Assembly: GCA_902553695.1 (NCBI GenBank)
Contig: CACDLR010000007.1
Location: 1 to 38,379 of the forward strand
From: an uncultured Pelagibacteraceae bacterium
Lineage (GTDB): Bacteria; Pseudomonadota; Alphaproteobacteria; Pelagibacterales; Pelagibacteraceae
Direction: 5' to 3'
DNA: 38,379 bases
Shown: positions 22,050 through 31,606 of the stretch, piece by piece
How positions within the stretch are numbered: the stretch's first letter is position 1
How the letters are laid out: the number at the start of each line of letters is the position of its first letter
Translations under genes and position numbers: made by a program
The notes under the pieces: model-generated
Database searches by the model: none
What the model was told of the DNA's origin: nothing
The model's input: the letters and a program-made list of their open reading frames with translations, nothing else

Positions 22050-22574
22050 ATGGCAATAAAAGAAATACTTACTGAACCAAACAAAGTTTTGCGACAAGTA
22101 TCCCAGCCTGTTGAAAGAGTTACAAAGGAGGAGCAGTTATTAATGGATGATATGTTAGAGACAATGTATCATGCAAATGGAATTGGATTAGCCGCGATAC
22201 AAATCGGTGTTCCTAAAAGAATAATAGTTATGGATATTTCTAAAAAGGAAGATAAAAAAAATCCAATGTATTTTGTGAATCCTGTTATTAAAAATAAAAA
22301 TAAAGATCTATCTACTTATGAAGAGGGCTGTTTATCAGTCCCCAATCAATTTGCAGAGGTAGATAGGCCAGCAACGTGCGAAGTAGAATTTTTAGACTAT
22401 AATGGTGAAAAAAAAATTCTCAAAGCCAGTGGCTTATTAGCCACGTGTATTCAGCATGAAATGGATCATTTAGAGGGCATATTATTTATTGATTATTTAT
22501 CAAAATTAAAAAAATCAATGATAATTAAAAAACTTTCTAAACAGAAAAAAAGTTCTGAAGCACTAGTAATTTAA
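22050..22574 (+). CDS. def: Peptide deformylase
   Basis: Removes the formyl group from the N-terminal methionine of new proteins. It has 174 residues. All three motifs are intact: GIGLAAIQIG (motif 1), EGCLSVP (motif 2, Cys metal ligand) and QHEMDHLEG (motif 3, HExxDH with two His ligands). It forms a def-fmt-truA run with three bases before fmt, pairing formyl removal with formyl addition as in many bacteria. Confidence 0.97.
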   Translation: MAIKEILTEPNKVLRQVSQPVERVTKEEQLLMDDMLETMYHANGIGLAAIQIGVPKRIIVMDISKKEDKKNPMYFVNPVIKNKNKDLSTYEEGCLSVPNQFAEVDRPATCEVEFLDYNGEKKILKASGLLATCIQHEMDHLEGILFIDYLSKLKKSMIIKKLSKQKKSSEALVI

Positions 22575-22577
22575 TTA

Positions 22578-23507
22578 ATGCAAAAAAAAATTGCTTTTAT
22601 GGGTACACCTATTTTTGCTGTACCAATTTTAAAAAATATTTATCAAAATGGTTATGAAGTATCTGTTGTGTATACACAGCCACCAAGAAAATCAAATAGA
22701 GGACAAAAGTTTGAAAAATCTCCAATACATTCATTTTCTGAAACAATTAACTATAATGTAAGAACTCCTAATAGTTTAAATAACAACAAATCCGAATACG
22801 AATATTTCAAAAACTTAAATCTTGATTTAGTTATCATAGTTGCTTACGGCGTAATCATCCCAAAAGAATTTTTATCACTAAGTAAACAAGGTTTTATTAA
22901 TATTCATGCATCAATACTTCCAAAGTGGAGAGGTGCCGCACCAATTCAAAGATCAATAATGAGCCAAGATAAAGAAACTGGAATCAGTGTGATGAAAATA
23001 AATGAAAAATTAGATGAAGGAGATATTTCACATATTTTTAAAATTAAAATTGGAGAAAATGAAAACGCCCAAAGTTTATCTGATAGACTTTCTGCATTAG
23101 CTTCAGAAAAAATTTCAGAAATAATTGACGGTATTATTGATAAAGAAATTCAATTCAAACCACAAGATCATACCAAAGCTACATATGCAAAAAAGATTAA
23201 AAAATCAGATGGTTTAATTAATTGGAATGATAAAGCTGAAAATATTATTGGAAAAATAAATGGATTATTTCCCTATCCTGGTGGATATTTTATTTTCAAG
23301 GGAGAAAGATATAAAATTTTAAAAGCGCAAATATCTTTTAATAAAGATCAAGCTGGTAAAGTAATATCTAACGATCTAGAAATTAGCTGTGGCGATAATT
23401 CAATTAAAATTTTAGAAATCCAACGCGAAGGAAAAAAACCTCAAAAAACAAATGAATTTATACTTGGTACTCAAATACAAAAGGGAATCAATTTATTGAA
23501 TGTATAG
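22578..23507 (+). CDS. fmt: Methionyl-tRNA formyltransferase
   Basis: Formylates initiator Met-tRNA with 10-formyl-THF. It has 309 residues. The N-terminus IAFMGTPIFAVPIL and the active-site loop NIHASILPKWRGAAPIQRSI are typical, with the catalytic Asn-His-Asp set (N and H in NIHAS) in place, and a C-terminal OB-like domain from about residue 205. It overlaps truA by eight bases. Confidence 0.97.
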   Translation: MQKKIAFMGTPIFAVPILKNIYQNGYEVSVVYTQPPRKSNRGQKFEKSPIHSFSETINYNVRTPNSLNNNKSEYEYFKNLNLDLVIIVAYGVIIPKEFLSLSKQGFINIHASILPKWRGAAPIQRSIMSQDKETGISVMKINEKLDEGDISHIFKIKIGENENAQSLSDRLSALASEKISEIIDGIIDKEIQFKPQDHTKATYAKKIKKSDGLINWNDKAENIIGKINGLFPYPGGYFIFKGERYKILKAQISFNKDQAGKVISNDLEISCGDNSIKILEIQREGKKPQKTNEFILGTQIQKGINLLNV

Positions 23508-24240
23508 ATATCAAATTTTAATAGAATATGATGGAACCAACTATTCTGGGTGGCAATCTCAAAAAAACTCAAGCTCAATTCAAAAAGAAATTGAAAAAAT
23601 TTTATCTAAAATTTTGAAAAATAAAGTTAAAATTAACGGCTCTGGAAGGACAGATGCTGGTGTCCACTCCAAAAGTCAATCTGCACATTTTGATTACAAA
23701 AATTTGATATTAAATAAATATAAATTAATTAACTCATTAAATCATTTTTTGAATAAAAAAAATATTTCAATAAAGAAAATAATTAAAAAAAGTATTAATT
23801 TTCACGCTAGATATTCTGCAAAAGAAAGAGAATATGAGTATGTTATACTTAATAGAGATGCACCTCCCGTATTAGATAAAAATAAAGTTTGGTACATAAG
23901 ATCAAAGTTAGATATAAAATTAATAAAAAAAGCATCAAAGAAATTAGTCGGAACTCATAACTTTAATGCATTCAGATCTGTTAATTGTCAGGCGAAATCT
24001 CCAATTAGAACTATAAAAACAATAAAAATTTTAAAGAGAAATGAAAAAATAATCTTTATTTTAAGATCAAAGTCTTTCCTTAAAAATCAAGTAAGATCAA
24101 TTATTGGTTGCTTGAAATATGTAGGAGAAAAAAAATGGACAGCAAAAAAGTTGGAAAATATACTAAAATCAAAAAATAGATTAAATTGTGCTCCTCCTGC
24201 ACCTGCACATGGTTTATATTTATCAAAAATTATTTATTAA
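23500..24240 (+). CDS. truA: tRNA pseudouridine(38-40) synthase
   Basis: Makes pseudouridine at positions 38-40 of the anticodon arm in many tRNAs. The 246-residue protein begins YRYQILIEYDGTNYSGWQ and has the catalytic Asp in GSGRTDAGVHSKSQSAHF near residue 52, HARYSAKEREYEY, and the C-terminal LKNQVRSIIGCL. Its ATG lies within the end of fmt. The last 11 bases overlap the convergent SET gene. Confidence 0.96.
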   Translation: MYRYQILIEYDGTNYSGWQSQKNSSSIQKEIEKILSKILKNKVKINGSGRTDAGVHSKSQSAHFDYKNLILNKYKLINSLNHFLNKKNISIKKIIKKSINFHARYSAKEREYEYVILNRDAPPVLDKNKVWYIRSKLDIKLIKKASKKLVGTHNFNAFRSVNCQAKSPIRTIKTIKILKRNEKIIFILRSKSFLKNQVRSIIGCLKYVGEKKWTAKKLENILKSKNRLNCAPPAPAHGLYLSKIIY

Positions 24241-24688
24241 TTCCTAGGGATTTTTTAATCCTCCATCTAGATCCCTGTCTAACAATATATCCACAGCAAT
24301 TTTCAGAATTACATTTACAGGGATAGTTTTTGAAATCTTCATCAAAACTAAAACCATAATCATAAGAAAGTTCTTCACCTTTTTTAATATCTTTAATTGA
24401 TTCAATCCATAATTTTAATCCTTTACCAACAACTTCACAATTAGGTGAACATGAATGATTTATTAGCCTTGCAGTATTAAAATTAAAATCTCCATCCAAA
24501 TCATATTTTTGGTTTATTTCAAATATATAAATCCTTTTTGAATTATCGAATTTAGGATTATCTTCACTTTCCTTTTTAGATATCAATCTTCCTTTATACT
24601 CAATTATTTTAGTTCCCTTTTTAATATCACCTGCTGCAACTAAACCTTTATTATCTATGTTTGATTTTTTTATTTTATATAATGTCAT
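24230..24688 (-). CDS. SET-domain protein lysine methyltransferase-like
   Basis: A 152-residue protein that is almost only a SET domain. Core motifs are complete: KGLVAAGDIKKGTKIIEYKG at the start, the pseudoknot RLINHSCSPNCE with the NHSCxPN SAM-contact motif, GEELSYDYGF with the catalytic Tyr, and a post-SET CKCNSENCCGYI cysteine cluster suited to zinc. This is the fold of protein lysine methyltransferases; bacteria have no nucleosomes, so the target would be another protein. It lies 30 bases downstream of a deacetylase-family gene and is the last gene of the long reverse-strand run. Confidence 0.85.
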   Translation of the reverse strand: MTLYKIKKSNIDNKGLVAAGDIKKGTKIIEYKGRLISKKESEDNPKFDNSKRIYIFEINQKYDLDGDFNFNTARLINHSCSPNCEVVGKGLKLWIESIKDIKKGEELSYDYGFSFDEDFKNYPCKCNSENCCGYIVRQGSRWRIKKSLGINK

Positions 24689-24718
24689 AAATTCTACTTA
24701 TGATAATTTTTTTGAAAC

Positions 24719-25642
24719 TCAATTAAATTCTAAAAGTGCGTTAACATGTTCATTCGCACTTTCTGCAAGAGCATTAAGATCATAACCTCCTTCAAGAATA
24801 GAAACAACTTTGCCATTACAATACTCTTTTGTAGTCTCCAAAACTCTTCTTGTAATTTCATAATAATCTTTAGACTCTAAATTTAGTTGACATAAAGGAT
24901 CATCCTTGTGAGCATCAAAACCTGCAGACATTAGTATAAATTCAGGTTTAAATTCTTTTAGTCTCTTAAGCATATGTTCGTATGCATCGAAATATTCTCT
25001 AGAACTTATGCCAGCAGATAATGGAATATTCAAAGCATTATTGTGATCACCCTTTTCATGCTCAGTCCCACCTCCTGGATAGTATGGATATTGATGTAAG
25101 CTTGAGAAAAAAACATTCTCATTTGACTTAAGAATATCGTAAGTTCCATTTCCAAAATGGCAATCCCAATCTATCACTGCAACTTTTTTATATTTGTATT
25201 TAGAAATTAGATAGTTTGCAGCAACACCAATATTGTTTATTACACAAAAACCCATAGCTTTATCTTTTTTAGCATGATGGCCAGGAGGTCTTGTAACACA
25301 ATGAGCGGCTTCAAATTCTTTATTTTCAACACCATCGATAGCAGCTATTATTGAACCAACCGCATCAAATGTTGCATCTTTGCTTCCAGGTGAAACAACT
25401 GTATCACCATCTAAAAATACCAAACCTTCTTCAGGAAAAGCGTTTTCAACTTTGTCAATATAACTTGAAGAATGTGCTTGTTTAATAATATCTTTGTCAA
25501 AACTAGCTGGATTTTTCCAAATTAACTTTTTATTTTTTTTTAATGTTTCAAGTATTGATGTAACTCTTGAGATGCTTTCAGGGTGCCCAGAACCAGTATT
25601 ATGATTTAAAGAGGATTTGGATGTAATTATTGCTGTTTTCAT
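24719..25642 (-). CDS. Histone-deacetylase-family amidohydrolase
   Basis: A 307-residue zinc amidohydrolase of the HDAC/AcuC/acetylpolyamine amidohydrolase superfamily. Signatures are GHPESISRV, the His-His charge relay in RPPGHHAKKD, the DxH zinc ligands in VIDWDCHFGNGT, the third ligand in SAGFDAHKDDPL and the catalytic Tyr in LEGGYDL. The second His of the usual DxHHGNGT is Phe here, next to but not one of the zinc ligands. Bacterial members deacetylate polyamines, acetoin-related enzymes or proteins; the substrate cannot be told. It starts on the dapE stop (TAATG). Confidence 0.88.
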   Translation of the reverse strand: MKTAIITSKSSLNHNTGSGHPESISRVTSILETLKKNKKLIWKNPASFDKDIIKQAHSSSYIDKVENAFPEEGLVFLDGDTVVSPGSKDATFDAVGSIIAAIDGVENKEFEAAHCVTRPPGHHAKKDKAMGFCVINNIGVAANYLISKYKYKKVAVIDWDCHFGNGTYDILKSNENVFFSSLHQYPYYPGGGTEHEKGDHNNALNIPLSAGISSREYFDAYEHMLKRLKEFKPEFILMSAGFDAHKDDPLCQLNLESKDYYEITRRVLETTKEYCNGKVVSILEGGYDLNALAESANEHVNALLEFN

Positions 25643-26781
25643 TAAAAATAATTTTCTAAAATTTTATAATATATTTTAGTCAATTTTTTCAAATCTGAAA
25701 TTGGTGACCTCTCATCTACCATGTGAATAGTGGAGTTTCTTAATCCTAATTCTAATCTTGGGATTGAACCTAAAAATCTACTATCGCTTGTACCACCTCT
25801 ACAGTTTAATTTAGCCGAGTTACCTGTGACTTTTTTAACAATTTTTTTAACCATATAAATTTCTTTATTCGGCTTAGTATAAAAGGCCTCACCACTAACC
25901 CTATATTCTATTTTTGTTTTACATTTTTCTTTTTTGGCAACTGTATTAATTATCTTGCTTAGTTTTTTCTTTAAAGAAGATGATTTATGTTTCGAGTTAA
26001 ATCTTACATTAAATTTTGCACTCGCAGATTGGGGTACCACATTTTCAGATAAATTATCTACGTTTATTTTAGTAAACTCTAAATTAGATGGTGGCATAAA
26101 TTTAGTTCCATTATCTAAAGACGAACTTTTTAATTTTGATATTACTTTAGCTAATGCTGTACAAGGATTGATATAAGAGCCAGCAAATGCTGAGTGTCCA
26201 CTTTTTCCATATAACGTTACAATTCCATTCATAGATCCACGTCTTCCAATTCTTATTTCATCTCCAATTGATCTGTTTGAGGATGGTTCTCCTACTACAG
26301 AAAAATCTATTTTTTCCCCTCTTTTTCTGAGCTGTTTCATAACAGCTGGACATCCATAGCCTGTGGTTTCTTCATCAGCTGAAATAATAATTGAAATTGA
26401 TCCTTTAAATTTTTTGTTCTTAATAAAACTACTAACAGCACTAATCCAACAAGCAACCCCACCTTTCATATCTTGAGAACCCCGGCCATTTAAAAAACCA
26501 TTCTTTACAACTGCTTTGAATGGTGGAATTTTCCAATTGTTAAGATTTGTAACTACATCTGTATGTCCTAAGAAATTTATATGAGGTTTTGATTTACCAA
26601 ATCTAGCATATAAATTTAGGGCTGGCTTTAGTCCAGTTCCTTTTGATTTAATAATTGTACATTTAAAACCAATAGCAGTAAGTTTTCTTGATAAGAATTT
26701 CATTATACCCTTATCTTCAGTTTTAACTGTTGGAAATCTTATTAGCTCTTGAGCTAACTTTACTTCATTATAAGTTTTCAT
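25642..26781 (-). CDS. dapE: Succinyl-diaminopimelate desuccinylase
   Basis: M20 di-zinc peptidase-fold enzyme that releases succinate from N-succinyl-LL-diaminopimelate, in lysine and peptidoglycan precursor synthesis. It has 379 residues. Zinc and catalytic motifs are FLGHTDVVT, GSQDMKGG, SADEETTGYG (catalytic Glu-Glu), VGEPSSN, and the C-terminal His in NSTIHMVDE. The dimerisation lid domain sits between about residues 180 and 290 (HSAFAGSYINP). It follows dapD by two bases, so two steps of the succinylase branch are made together. Confidence 0.95.
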   Translation of the reverse strand: MKTYNEVKLAQELIRFPTVKTEDKGIMKFLSRKLTAIGFKCTIIKSKGTGLKPALNLYARFGKSKPHINFLGHTDVVTNLNNWKIPPFKAVVKNGFLNGRGSQDMKGGVACWISAVSSFIKNKKFKGSISIIISADEETTGYGCPAVMKQLRKRGEKIDFSVVGEPSSNRSIGDEIRIGRRGSMNGIVTLYGKSGHSAFAGSYINPCTALAKVISKLKSSSLDNGTKFMPPSNLEFTKINVDNLSENVVPQSASAKFNVRFNSKHKSSSLKKKLSKIINTVAKKEKCKTKIEYRVSGEAFYTKPNKEIYMVKKIVKKVTGNSAKLNCRGGTSDSRFLGSIPRLELGLRNSTIHMVDERSPISDLKKLTKIYYKILENYF

Positions 26782-26783
26782 TG

Positions 26784-27605
26784 TTAATCTCTTAATAGAT
26801 CATTAAGGCTAGTTTTTGATCTAGTTTTTTCGTCGACAGTTTTAATTATTACCGCACAATATAATGATGGCATACCAGGTTTCTTTGATGGCATTGCTCC
26901 AGGTACAACAACACTGCCCTCTGGCACTTCTCCCATTATAACTTCACCAGTATCACGCCGAATTAATTTTGTTGAAGCACCTAAAAAAACACCCATCGAA
27001 ATAACACTATTTTTTCGCACAATGACCCCCTCGACGACCTCACTTCTAGCTCCAATGAAACAATTATCTTCAATTATCGTTGGACCTGCTTGAACGGGTT
27101 CCAACACACCACCAATTCCAACTCCACCACTTAAGTGGCAATTTTTTCCAACTTGTGCACCCGAACCAACAGTTGACCAAGTATCGACCATCGTACCGCT
27201 GTCAACATAACATCCTATGTTTAAAAATGATGGCATTAAAACGCATCCAGGTGCAACGAAACATCCTTTTCGAGTCATGCCATTTGGAACATATCTAAAT
27301 CCTGCTCTCTTATGATCTTCCTCAGTCCACCCTGCAGTTTTAAAGCCAACCTTATCATACCATACTGAATATGGCCCCGACGTCGTGGTCATTTTATTAG
27401 TTCTAAAAGATAATAGAATTGCTTTTTTTGCAGTTTGGTTGGTTACCCATTTTCCATCTGATTGTCTGTTCGCAACCCTTATCTTTCCTTGATCCAAATT
27501 TTCAATTGTCTCATTTACTGCATCAATAATGCTTTTATCTGAATCTGGAGAAATATCTTTTCTGTTCTCCCAAGCTTCATTTATAATTTTTTCTATATCG
27601 CTCAT
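26784..27605 (-). CDS. dapD: Tetrahydrodipicolinate N-succinyltransferase
   Basis: Succinylates tetrahydrodipicolinate using succinyl-CoA, the step before DapC and DapE in the lysine/DAP pathway. The 273-residue protein has an N-terminal helical domain and then the left-handed beta-helix of hexapeptide repeats ([27 protein letters not shown] and onward; [15 protein letters not shown] is a strong DapD signature). It lies four bases after the HAD gene. Codon use and composition here are somewhat more GC-rich than the flanks, which may reflect high expression. Confidence 0.96.
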   Translation of the reverse strand: MSDIEKIINEAWENRKDISPDSDKSIIDAVNETIENLDQGKIRVANRQSDGKWVTNQTAKKAILLSFRTNKMTTTSGPYSVWYDKVGFKTAGWTEEDHKRAGFRYVPNGMTRKGCFVAPGCVLMPSFLNIGCYVDSGTMVDTWSTVGSGAQVGKNCHLSGGVGIGGVLEPVQAGPTIIEDNCFIGARSEVVEGVIVRKNSVISMGVFLGASTKLIRRDTGEVIMGEVPEGSVVVPGAMPSKKPGMPSLYCAVIIKTVDEKTRSKTSLNDLLRD

Positions 27606-27609
27606 AATT

Positions 27610-28299
27610 TTATTGTTCTTTTAATAACCTTATTTTTTTTAAAAATAAAGCAAGATTATCAATTTTATAATCTACTACATCTTTATATTTATCAATATCA
27701 TTTATTGGCTCATCATTGCTAAACCAAACTTTAATCATATTTTTTGCTGTCTCAGATGTGAGATTTTTACAAATATCCTCTACATAAACAGTTTCTTCGT
27801 TTGTGGGTATCTTAAACCTATCACATAATAATTTAAGAGATTCAGCGTTTGGTTTTGGTTTGAAGTTAAAATCTACAATATCCATGATTTTTCCCTCAAA
27901 TAAATCATCTATCCCTATTTTTTTCATACAGTTTAAGGCGTGTTCTCTACTACCATTTGTTGCACAGTATGCTTTTAGATTAAGTTTTAATAATTCTTCT
28001 CGAAGCTCAAAATCTTTCTCAAGACAATCGTAATTAATTGTATGAACAAATTTTAAAAATTCATGAGCATCAATTTTATCTGGGTGATTAATCAGAAGAC
28101 CATTTAATGAGGTGTCATGTTTATAAAAATAGTCAGATTGAATTTCTTTTGCTTTAGTTTTATCAATTCCAAGCTTAAGTGCAATAAAGTCTGTCATTCT
28201 AGCTGATACCTGACCAAATAGAGTTTTTAAATATTTTGGATGATATACACAACCATCCATATCTAGAATTAGATATTTTACTTTTTTTAGATCTTTCAT
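27610..28299 (-). CDS. HAD-family pyrimidine 5'-nucleotidase-like
   Basis: A 229-residue HAD hydrolase of the SDT1/pyrimidine 5'-nucleotidase group. Motif I is [12 protein letters not shown] (DxD nucleophile), motif II the Thr/Ser in [11 protein letters not shown], and motif III/IV the Lys in NFKPKPN with acidic YVEDICKN. The helical cap lies between motifs I and II. In alphaproteobacteria this gene is regularly found with argB and dapD, as here, though no clear metabolic reason is known. It overlaps argB by four bases. The exact substrate is uncertain. Confidence 0.85.
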   Translation of the reverse strand: MKDLKKVKYLILDMDGCVYHPKYLKTLFGQVSARMTDFIALKLGIDKTKAKEIQSDYFYKHDTSLNGLLINHPDKIDAHEFLKFVHTINYDCLEKDFELREELLKLNLKAYCATNGSREHALNCMKKIGIDDLFEGKIMDIVDFNFKPKPNAESLKLLCDRFKIPTNEETVYVEDICKNLTSETAKNMIKVWFSNDEPINDIDKYKDVVDYKIDNLALFLKKIRLLKEQ

Positions 28300-29141
28300 T
28301 TTCTGATTAACGTTCCTGCGCCCTTATCAGAAAAAATCTCAAATAAGATTGAATGAGGTTTTCTGCCATCGACAATTACCACACCTGTAACCCCGTTATT
28401 AACAGCATCAAGAACAGTATTAACTTTAGGTATCATTCCTCCTGTTATAGTCTCGTCTTCAATCATTTTTAAGATTTCAGATGAAGTAACTTCTTCTATT
28501 AATTTTTTATGTTTATCTAATACGCCTTCTATATTTGTCATTAAAATCAATCGTCTTGCCTTCAGAGATTTGGCTACCGCACCAGCCGCTGTATCTCCAT
28601 TAATATTATACGTTTGATTATCTTTTAAGCCCAAAGGAGAGATAATAGGGACTACATTTTTTTCTAATATATTATTAATTGTATCATTATTAATTTTATT
28701 TGGTTTTCCAACAAATCCGAGTTCTTTAGATTCTGGAACAACTTCTATAACACTGTTTTCTTTAGTGTGGATAGAAATTGCTTGAGTATCCTTTTTTTTT
28801 AGTGAGTCCACAATATCTTTATTAAAATCAATTAAGACATCCTCAACTATATTTATAATTTTTTCATCAGTAACTCTTAGACCTTTTATAAATTTAGATT
28901 GAATATTTGATTTATCCAACTCTCTTTTAATTCTTGGTCCACCTCCATGAATTACCACAATTGATAAACCTAGTTTATTTAATACACTTATATCTTCGAT
29001 AAAATTGTTGAATATATTTCTATCTATAAAAACATTTCCTCCGTATTTAATAACTATTAAGTCATTTTTATATTTATCAATATATTTATTTACTTCATTG
29101 ATGGAGGGTCCATCTATGGGAAGCAAATCTTCTATTTTCAT
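28296..29141 (-). CDS. argB: N-acetylglutamate kinase
   Basis: Second step of arginine synthesis: phosphorylates N-acetyl-L-glutamate. It has 281 residues. Amino-acid-kinase motifs are VIKYGGNVF, VVIHGGGPRI (phosphate loop), NINGDTAAGAVAKSLKA and LILMTNIEGVLDK. An N-terminal helix before the core, as in arginine-sensitive hexameric NAGKs, is present (residues 8-26), so feedback inhibition by arginine is plausible. It follows yidC by three bases; in many alphaproteobacteria engB stands between them and is missing here. Confidence 0.95.
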   Translation of the reverse strand: MKIEDLLPIDGPSINEVNKYIDKYKNDLIVIKYGGNVFIDRNIFNNFIEDISVLNKLGLSIVVIHGGGPRIKRELDKSNIQSKFIKGLRVTDEKIINIVEDVLIDFNKDIVDSLKKKDTQAISIHTKENSVIEVVPESKELGFVGKPNKINNDTINNILEKNVVPIISPLGLKDNQTYNINGDTAAGAVAKSLKARRLILMTNIEGVLDKHKKLIEEVTSSEILKMIEDETITGGMIPKVNTVLDAVNNGVTGVVIVDGRKPHSILFEIFSDKGAGTLIRK

Positions 29142-29144
29142 TTT

Positions 29145-30827
29145 TTATACTTGAGTTTTTACAGTTACAGATCTCATGATCACAACCTGCTGCATCATTG
29201 TGAAAATATTGTTAAAAGTCCAATAAATAACCAATCCACTTGGAAATGGAGCTAATATTACAGTTAAAAATAATGGAAAGAACATAAATATCTTTGCTTG
29301 AATTGGGTCTGGTGGCGCAGGATTAAGTTTCTGTTGTGCCCACATACTAAGACCCATTAGGCACGGAAACGCCCCAATTATTAAAAATGATGGTGGGTCC
29401 CAAGGAATTAATCCAAACAAGTTAAAAATTGAGGTGGGGTCACGTTCTGATAAATCAGAAATCCAACCATAAAATGGCTGATGTCTCATCTCGATAGTAA
29501 CAAATAACATTTTATAAATTGCAAAGAAGAACGGGATCTGGAGCATAATCGGCGCGCACCCTGATAGGGGATTTACCTTCTCACGCTTATATAATGACAT
29601 CATTTCCTGTTGAAGTTTGACTTTATCTTCCTTGTGTAATTCCTTAAGCCTTTGCATCTCCGGCTGTAATAGCTTCATACGCTGCATTGATCGAAATGAC
29701 ATGTTAGCAAGTGGAAAAAATACTATTCTTATACATATAGTGATTAAAATAATTGCTATTCCAAAATTTCCTGTAAGTTTAAAGAAATAATCAATTGCAA
29801 AGAACAAAGGTTTTACTAACCAGTAGAACCAGCCCCAATCAATAACTAAATCAAATTTACTTATGTTTTGGTTTTCTGCGTATCCATCAATAATATCAAC
29901 CTCTTTTGCAGCAACAATTACTTTAAAGTTATTTGATTTGGTTTCATTTGCACCAACTACAGTTGGTTTATTTTCTATAAAACTTGCTTTAAATTTATTT
30001 TTGTAATCAAAATCAGCTCTGAAAGACTTATTTTCTTGAGGTATTATGCTGGCAACCCAGTATTTATCAACTATAGCAACATATCCTTCATTAGCATTTT
30101 TAGAGTAGGATTTTTCTTCGATGTCGTCATAATCTTCTTCTACCAAATCTCCATCAAATACACCCAATAAACCTTCATGAAGTATATAGAAATTTGTTAC
30201 TTCTGGTGCAGTATTTCTTATTACTTGTCCATAAGGATAAAAATTATAAGTTTTTTCAGAATTATTAGTTATTTTTTGTTCAATGTTGAATAAAAATTTA
30301 TCATCCAATTTAATTATTTTTTCAAATGTTATGTTATTATTAGTCCATTTTAATTTAACTGGAGAATTTGGAGTAAGTTTATTATTTCCTTCAACTTCCC
30401 AAACCGTTTTATTATTAGGAGTTTCAATTTCATTATTATTAATCGCCCAACCTGAGTCTATATAATAGCCAGTTTTAATTTCTTTTGGATTTAAAAGGGT
30501 GACTCTTTCATCACTATCAACTGTGGTTGTGTAATTTTTAAAAGTTAAATCATCGATTACTGCACCAGTTAAAGAAATTGAACCAACTATATTTTCATTT
30601 TCAAATATTATCCTATTTGTTTCATTTAACGCATTCTCTCGCGTTATTAATTTTATTTCTTCATTTTCAATTAATTTAGGAGCATCCTCGTTTTGTATAA
30701 GTTCATTTTTTTCTTTTTGTAATTGTTCTTCTTTAATTTCTTGTGGAGAAGGAGCAAAGAAGAGTCCGTAGAGAATAATAACAGCAGCACTTAAGGAGAC
30801 AGCAGCCAGCGTATTTTTTAAGTCCAT
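29145..30827 (-). CDS. yidC: Membrane protein insertase YidC
   Basis: Inserts and folds inner-membrane proteins alone or with SecYEG. The 560-residue protein has the Gram-negative layout: N-terminal membrane anchor (residues 5-25), a large periplasmic beta domain to about residue 330, then five core helices. The core shows FPLANMSFRSMQRMKLLQPEMQ with the hydrophilic-groove Arg region, NPLSGCAPIMLQIPFFFAIYK and the C-terminal GLVIYWTFNNIFTMMQQ. It abuts yidD. The position in rpmH-rnpA-yidD-yidC is the classic one. Confidence 0.97.
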   Translation of the reverse strand: MDLKNTLAAVSLSAAVIILYGLFFAPSPQEIKEEQLQKEKNELIQNEDAPKLIENEEIKLITRENALNETNRIIFENENIVGSISLTGAVIDDLTFKNYTTTVDSDERVTLLNPKEIKTGYYIDSGWAINNNEIETPNNKTVWEVEGNNKLTPNSPVKLKWTNNNITFEKIIKLDDKFLFNIEQKITNNSEKTYNFYPYGQVIRNTAPEVTNFYILHEGLLGVFDGDLVEEDYDDIEEKSYSKNANEGYVAIVDKYWVASIIPQENKSFRADFDYKNKFKASFIENKPTVVGANETKSNNFKVIVAAKEVDIIDGYAENQNISKFDLVIDWGWFYWLVKPLFFAIDYFFKLTGNFGIAIILITICIRIVFFPLANMSFRSMQRMKLLQPEMQRLKELHKEDKVKLQQEMMSLYKREKVNPLSGCAPIMLQIPFFFAIYKMLFVTIEMRHQPFYGWISDLSERDPTSIFNLFGLIPWDPPSFLIIGAFPCLMGLSMWAQQKLNPAPPDPIQAKIFMFFPLFLTVILAPFPSGLVIYWTFNNIFTMMQQVVIMRSVTVKTQV

Positions 30828-31051
30828 TAATTTTTACCTTTTTTAACAGGATCATAACCATGACCACCAAGAGGATGACATGATAAAATTCTTTTTGTTC
30901 CTTTTATAGCTCCTTTAATAACGCCATATTCATTTAAACAATCTATAAAATACTCAGAACAAGTAGGAAGGTATCTACAGCTTGGACCGAGAATAGGTGA
31001 TAAAATTAACTTATAAATTTTAATTAGAGAAATAATTAAATTTTTAATCAT
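30827..31051 (-). CDS. yidD: Membrane protein insertion efficiency factor YidD
   Basis: Small membrane-associated protein (74 residues) that helps YidC-dependent insertion. An amphipathic N-terminal helix is followed by the family signature LGPSCRYLPTCSEYFIDCL and HPLGGHGYDPV, with the three conserved cysteines. It overlaps rnpA by four bases and shares a base with yidC. Confidence 0.95.
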   Translation of the reverse strand: MIKNLIISLIKIYKLILSPILGPSCRYLPTCSEYFIDCLNEYGVIKGAIKGTKRILSCHPLGGHGYDPVKKGKN

Positions 31052-31389
31052 CTTACTTTTGTTAAATCCTTAAATATTGAGTCTTTTATCATTTTATAAT
31101 TAGCATCATAGATATTTTTTTTTGCAATAAATAAATATGAATAATTAAGGTTCATGTTTATCGTTTTAATAGCATCTCTCAAGATAGACCTCATACGTCT
31201 CTTTATCCGATTTCTAAAAACTGCATTTCCTATTTTTTTCTTTGTTACAATAGCCACATTGAGCATTTTATTATTTTTAGAGGAAATTTTTTTTATAAAA
31301 ATTGTTGAATAGGAGTTAGAAATTTTTCTACCATTTAGTAAATTTTTAAAATCCTCACTCTTTGAAAGACTTAAGATCTTGCTCTTCAT
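31048..31389 (-). CDS. rnpA: Ribonuclease P protein component
   Basis: Protein subunit of RNase P, which matures tRNA 5' ends together with the rnpB RNA (not in this window). It has 113 residues; the RNR signature is GNAVFRNRIKRRMRSILRDA. The N-terminal SKSEDFKNLL matches the central-cleft helix. The start codon shares one base with the rpmH stop (TAATG). Confidence 0.95.
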   Translation of the reverse strand: MKSKILSLSKSEDFKNLLNGRKISNSYSTIFIKKISSKNNKMLNVAIVTKKKIGNAVFRNRIKRRMRSILRDAIKTINMNLNYSYLFIAKKNIYDANYKMIKDSIFKDLTKVR

Positions 31390-31526
31390 TAAAGGGCTAG
31401 ACGTTTTCTTCCCTTACGTCTACGGTTTTTTAGGACTTTAGCTCTTTTCCTAGTAGACATTCTAGATCTGAAGCCATGCTTTCTTCTACGCTTCTTTCGA
31501 GAAGTGGGGTTCCAAGTTCTTTTCAT
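31389..31526 (-). CDS. rpmH: 50S ribosomal protein bL34
   Basis: Too short for the ORF track but unmistakable: 45 residues, MKRTWNPTSRKKRRRKHGFR at the start and GRKRLAL at the end. Slightly longer GC-rich codons than neighbours are normal for a ribosomal protein. It is the first gene of the long reverse run to the SET gene, so the 80-base gap to the divergent TVP38-like gene should hold its promoter. I see no strong reverse-strand -35/-10 pair there. Confidence 0.97.
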   Translation of the reverse strand: MKRTWNPTSRKKRRRKHGFRSRMSTRKRAKVLKNRRRKGRKRLAL

Positions 31527-31549
31527 TTGATTTACCTATATTTAAAATT

Positions 31550-31577
31550 TTGTTCTTATAGAAAATAAAACTATATA
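31550..31577 (+). promoter_or_regulatory. Candidate promoter for the TVP38-family gene
   Basis: TTGTTC and TATATA with 16 bases between, about 30 bases before the ATG, in the divergent gap shared with rpmH. The match is modest and AT-rich chance hits are common. Confidence 0.3.
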
Positions 31578-31606
31578 AGTACAGGTAATTTTAATAAATT
31601 ATTATT

